A stretch of 7,268 bases of DNA from Paracoccaceae bacterium (GTDB lineage Bacteria > Pseudomonadota > Alphaproteobacteria > Rhodobacterales > Rhodobacteraceae). The stretch spans positions 1-7,268 of the forward strand of contig JAKIUB010000047.1 in NCBI GenBank assembly GCA_021647745.1. Direction: 5' to 3'. Under the pieces are notes generated by a model that saw only the letters and a program-made list of their open reading frames with translations, was not told the origin of the DNA and ran no database searches. Positions 5,130-7,268 of this stretch are shown in pieces (the first letter of the stretch is position 1; every line of letters starts with the position of its first letter). A program made the position numbers and the translations under genes.

Positions 5130-6636
5130 GGCCCACCACGCGCGGTTTTCGGTCCAGAATGCCGGTGCCGTCAGCGGCCTCGGCACCCAAGGCGGTTGTA
5201 TTGGTGCGAGACCCCCTGCAGGCCTTGAATTTTGCGATATCCGACAGCCGCACCATATATCCCGTTACCCGCACCAGATCATTGCTGGCGACATTGGCGG
5301 TGAACTCACGAAACCCGCTTTCAAGCGCGCCTTTGCACAGTTGCAGCATGGCCTCGGGGTTATTTTTAATGGTTTCATCCACCGTTAAAATCTCGCTAAT
5401 ACCGGAGGTGTAATACTGGTGGTGCGGGGCCAGCGCCTGCACATGCGAAACCGGATCAGGCTCGGTGCCATAAGGGATACGCACCCCCGGCGTTGCGCCT
5501 TCGTCAATGCTTATGCCGGCTTGGCTGTGCAGCATGGCCCGCCCGCGCCAAACATTTTCCAGCGGCCTGTTTTGCACAATCCGCGCCATCTCTTCGGACA
5601 TCCGGTAGCCGAGCGCGTTAGCAACATCGTCAAAGCCATATTGGCCCGCATTGCCCTCCTTTTCCTGCAAGATATTCACCGCCTCGGCCATCGCATAAAT
5701 GCCATACATCACGGTAAACCGGTCACGGTCTATCCAGCCCTCCTCAACCAGAAAGCTGGTGAAAAAGTTGGATTTATTAAACAGGTAGTCAACCCGCGCC
5801 TCGATAAGGCGGAAATTCAGCTCCATGTAATGCGGCAACACCTCGGCAAAGAAATGCGCGGTGCTATCGGCCCGCAGTGCCACCTCTTTCAGGTTCACAC
5901 GGGTGAGCGTAGAGGCCCCGCCCGCAATCGGGAGCACATTGTAGCAGCTCACAATCCCGTAGCCACGGTCATCAAAATGCTCGGCGTGCATCGGGTGATT
6001 GGCAATGTGGGGCTTGGAGCACTCAACAATATTATTGGTCGCCATCGCCAAAATATCTTCTGTGCTGATCTTTGGATCATAGAGAAACGTCAGGTTTGGC
6101 GCGATCTGCTTTAGCTCGGCATCGACGCGTAAAATAGCGCGAGCAACGCGGTTATCGGTGGGGCCGATATTGGCGTGCATAAAGGCGTCTGGCAGCACGC
6201 GGTCCAGATAGCGCCAGAAAAGCTTGATCTTCCGGTAAAGCGCATCATCGCTAACGCCGTCACAAAACGGCAGCAACAGGTCATCAAGTTGGCCGATATA
6301 AACCGGAATGCCGGTGACGGACGGCACATGATGATAAGCAATCATCAAGGTGTTTATCGTCTCGTCCAGCGTTTCTGGCGGCGGTAATTCCAGATATTCA
6401 CTGCCATTTTTGAGCACAACGCTATAGTCAGGCAGCACATAGCGCGGCTTATAGGGGGCATGGCCCTCATACATATCGCAAATCACCCGCTGCTTCAGGG
6501 CGTCAGCGGTTTGGGCATCCAGCGCCGGATAAGGCAGCATATTTTCCGCTTCCAGCGACAGATAGCGGGCTTTCTGCGCCGGGTTCAGCGTTTTGTCATC
6601 CGTGATACTGCGCAACTTTTCGAAAATTTCTTGCAT
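5101..6636 (-). CDS. yjjI: YjjI-family glycyl radical enzyme
   Basis: The protein has 511 residues, against about 516 for E. coli YjjI. Glycyl radical enzymes form a protein radical on a glycine near the C-terminus, which passes to a cysteine in the active site. Here RVTGYM places the radical glycine at Gly459, and GIVSCYNVLPIAGG places the thiyl cysteine at Cys231. The C-terminal RTNTTALGAEAADG is also YjjI-like. The length is well short of pyruvate formate-lyase or diol dehydratases (about 750-850), which fits the compact YjjI branch. The reaction of this branch is not assigned to my knowledge. The ATG at 6634-6636 has GGGAA seven bases upstream. The dedicated activase follows with an overlap. 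A candidate FNR-type promoter lies directly upstream. No frameshift or missing catalytic residue is visible, unlike the decayed flanking genes. Confidence 0.9.
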   Translation of the reverse strand: MQEIFEKLRSITDDKTLNPAQKARYLSLEAENMLPYPALDAQTADALKQRVICDMYEGHAPYKPRYVLPDYSVVLKNGSEYLELPPPETLDETINTLMIAYHHVPSVTGIPVYIGQLDDLLLPFCDGVSDDALYRKIKLFWRYLDRVLPDAFMHANIGPTDNRVARAILRVDAELKQIAPNLTFLYDPKISTEDILAMATNNIVECSKPHIANHPMHAEHFDDRGYGIVSCYNVLPIAGGASTLTRVNLKEVALRADSTAHFFAEVLPHYMELNFRLIEARVDYLFNKSNFFTSFLVEEGWIDRDRFTVMYGIYAMAEAVNILQEKEGNAGQYGFDDVANALGYRMSEEMARIVQNRPLENVWRGRAMLHSQAGISIDEGATPGVRIPYGTEPDPVSHVQALAPHHQYYTSGISEILTVDETIKNNPEAMLQLCKGALESGFREFTANVASNDLVRVTGYMVRLSDIAKFKACRGSRTNTTALGAEAADGTGILDRKPRVVGHELSPSYGQ

Positions 6637-6669
6637 GACAGTATTCCCAGAAAACCAGATAAAGACAGG

Positions 6670-6675
6670 ATGATA
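6670..6675 (-). promoter_or_regulatory. Candidate -10 hexamer of yjjIW promoter
   Basis: TATCAT on the minus strand matches TATAAT at five of six positions. It implies a transcription start near 6663 and a leader of about 27 nt before the yjjI ATG. No good -35 is present at the normal distance; the FNR-like site takes that place, as in activator-dependent promoters. Confidence 0.45.
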
Positions 6676-6697
6676 CCCGCCCCAATGCCAATCCCAA

Positions 6698-6711
6698 ATG
6701 ACTCACGTCAA
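6698..6711 (-). promoter_or_regulatory. Candidate FNR/FnrL-type binding site upstream of yjjI
   Basis: The minus strand reads TTGACGTGAGTCAT, against the known FNR/FnrL pattern TTGAY-N4-RTCAA. Nine of ten defined positions match; only the last base differs. Its centre (6704.5) is exactly 41.5 bp upstream of the start predicted from the -10 at 6670-6675, the class II position at which FNR activates. It lies in the gap between yaeQ and yjjI. CRP/FNR relatives such as Dnr share this motif, so the exact regulator is open. Confidence 0.55.
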
Positions 6712-6761
6712 CAAATCCACTTTCGGTGCAGATTGCCCAAAGTGGTCGCTGGCAAACCAAA

Positions 6762-7139
6762 TCAGTGATCAATATTTTTCCATTTAATCGGGGTAATGTA
6801 AACGATACTATCCTCAGCACTCACCATCACTTCGCCGTCCTGAATATTAACCTGCAACTTCATCGCGCGGCTGGCAAGCTTCCCCAACTCGCCGGTGTCT
6901 TTCTCTGAAAAATTGATCACCTGAAGATTGTCAAACCGCGTGGTGTTGTTTTTGATCTTCTCCCACCACATCTCGGCCACCCTGCCGCCATAACAATAGA
7001 TAATCACTTCGTTGGCCTTGCCACAGGATTGGCGGATATCTTCTCGGTCGGAAGCCCCAACGCCACCCACAGCTCAAGCTCGCCACTCAGGCTTTTTTGC
7101 CAAATATCCGGCTCGTCATCCGAAGAAAGGCCCTTCGTC
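6762..7139 (-). pseudogene. yaeQ: YaeQ-family protein, C-terminal part, IS-truncated and frameshifted
   Basis: Two minus-strand frames together give the last two thirds of YaeQ. From 7138 to about 7043 the frame reads TKGLSSDDEPDIW, then ELELWVALGLPTE. From about 7043 to the TGA at 6762-6764 it reads DIRQSCGKANEVIIYCYGGR, VAEMWW, and LQVNIQDGEVMVSAEDS. Both match E. coli YaeQ in order (FTRGLCADDEPEAW, ELGLPDERRIKKAC, and AQIWW then TLQATIQDG). The switch of frame at about 7040-7043 fits loss of one base in a former GAGAAGGAT. The first 57 or so residues are missing because the right IS tip begins at 7140. YaeQ belongs to the PD-(D/E)XK-like fold group and has no firmly assigned role. This copy should be non-functional unless a full N-terminal part is supplied elsewhere. 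Confidence 0.82.
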
Positions 7140-7268
7140 GGCCTTGTTGCATGGATCAAGATTAGGCCGTAGCGCGCCCTACCCGAGACGGATTTCAGGC
7201 GGTGCGTTCAAAATTGGGGCGGCCAAGTTTGGTCATCCGGTTGAGTATGCGGACGCCAATCCTGGCCT
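7140..7268 (-). mobile_element. IS5-family (IS903-like) element, right end, right copy
   Basis: This is the same IS end as at 1-129, in inverted orientation. The tip is at 7140 (GGCCTTGTTGCATGG read on the plus strand) and the element continues beyond the window. It interrupts yaeQ: the reading frame of that gene resumes with the base immediately inside the tip. It differs from the left copy only at 7172. IS903-type elements are known to make 9-bp target duplications; the 9 bp here are CCCTTCGTC, and the partner copy of this target would lie on the far side of the element, outside the window. Confidence 0.85.
7140..7268. repeat. Long inverted repeat, right arm (partner 1-129)
   Basis: It is the reverse complement of 1-129 with one mismatch at 7172/97. 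See the left arm for interpretation. Confidence 0.95.
7195..7266 (-). CDS. IS5-family transposase, C-terminal 23 residues (partial)
   Basis: This is the mirrored copy of the tail encoded at 3-74: read on the minus strand it ends RILNRMTKLGRPNFERTA and stops at TGA 7195-7197. The sequence is identical to the left copy over the coding part, since the only difference between the two IS ends lies outside the gene. The body of the transposase is beyond the window edge. Confidence 0.7.
   Translation of the reverse strand, partial: ARIGVRILNRMTKLGRPNFERTA

Noticed and set aside
5419..6114. Long plus-strand open frame of 231 codons inside yjjI
   Set aside because: It lies fully antisense to a gene with clear catalytic motifs, has no recognisable domain and a composition expected from reading a coding strand backwards.
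6759..6772. Second FNR-like site, TTGATCACTGATTT on the minus strand
   Set aside because: Only the left half matches; the right half has no TCAA, and it overlaps the yaeQ stop.

Overview
The window looks like an accessory segment of an alphaproteobacterial genome, most likely Rhodobacterales/Roseobacter-like. That placement is inferred from the style of the ArsC-family protein, the HipB/HipA proteins, the DUF2332 protein and the IS5/IS903-type ends; nothing in the sequence fixes the taxon. Both edges (1-129 and 7140-7268) carry the same 129-bp end of one insertion sequence in opposite orientation with a single mismatch. Each edge encodes the last 23 codons of its transposase, and each IS tip points inward. 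The window is therefore everything between two inverted copies of the same IS. This could be a composite-transposon-like unit, or simply a contig that assembly stopped at two repeats.

Layout. Just inside the left IS (about 130-236, minus) is a remnant of a small protein frame with no usable start. Then, all on the minus strand and read right to left: hipB (2893-3270), the hipA N-terminal part (2609-2893), the hipA kinase part fused in frame to the C-terminal half of a short-chain dehydrogenase (1278-2678), and a DUF2332 protein (245-1267). The hipA gene is split at an 8-G run; one extra G would restore a continuous protein. The DUF2332 ribosome binding site overlaps the stop codon of the chimera, so hipB, hipA::SDR and DUF2332 look like one transcript. 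A gene-poor stretch (3271-3874) with one long imperfect hairpin separates this cluster from the only clear forward-strand gene inside the IS ends, an ArsC/Spx-family thioredoxin-fold protein (3875-4198).

Right half. Convergent to arsC is a two-gene operon on the minus strand: yjjI (5101-6636), a glycyl radical enzyme of unassigned reaction, and yjjW (4263-5129), its radical-SAM activase. They overlap by 29 nt. Upstream of yjjI lies a near-consensus FNR-type site (6698-6711), centred exactly 41.5 bp before the start predicted from a good -10 hexamer. This is the geometry of an FNR-activated anaerobic promoter and suits an oxygen-sensitive radical enzyme. Further upstream is the C-terminal two thirds of a yaeQ gene, cut by the right IS and also carrying a one-base frameshift.

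Overall the segment shows heavy decay and rearrangement at its flanks (IS insertions, frameshifts, a chimeric gene) around one intact-looking and poorly characterised anaerobic enzyme system, YjjI/YjjW.
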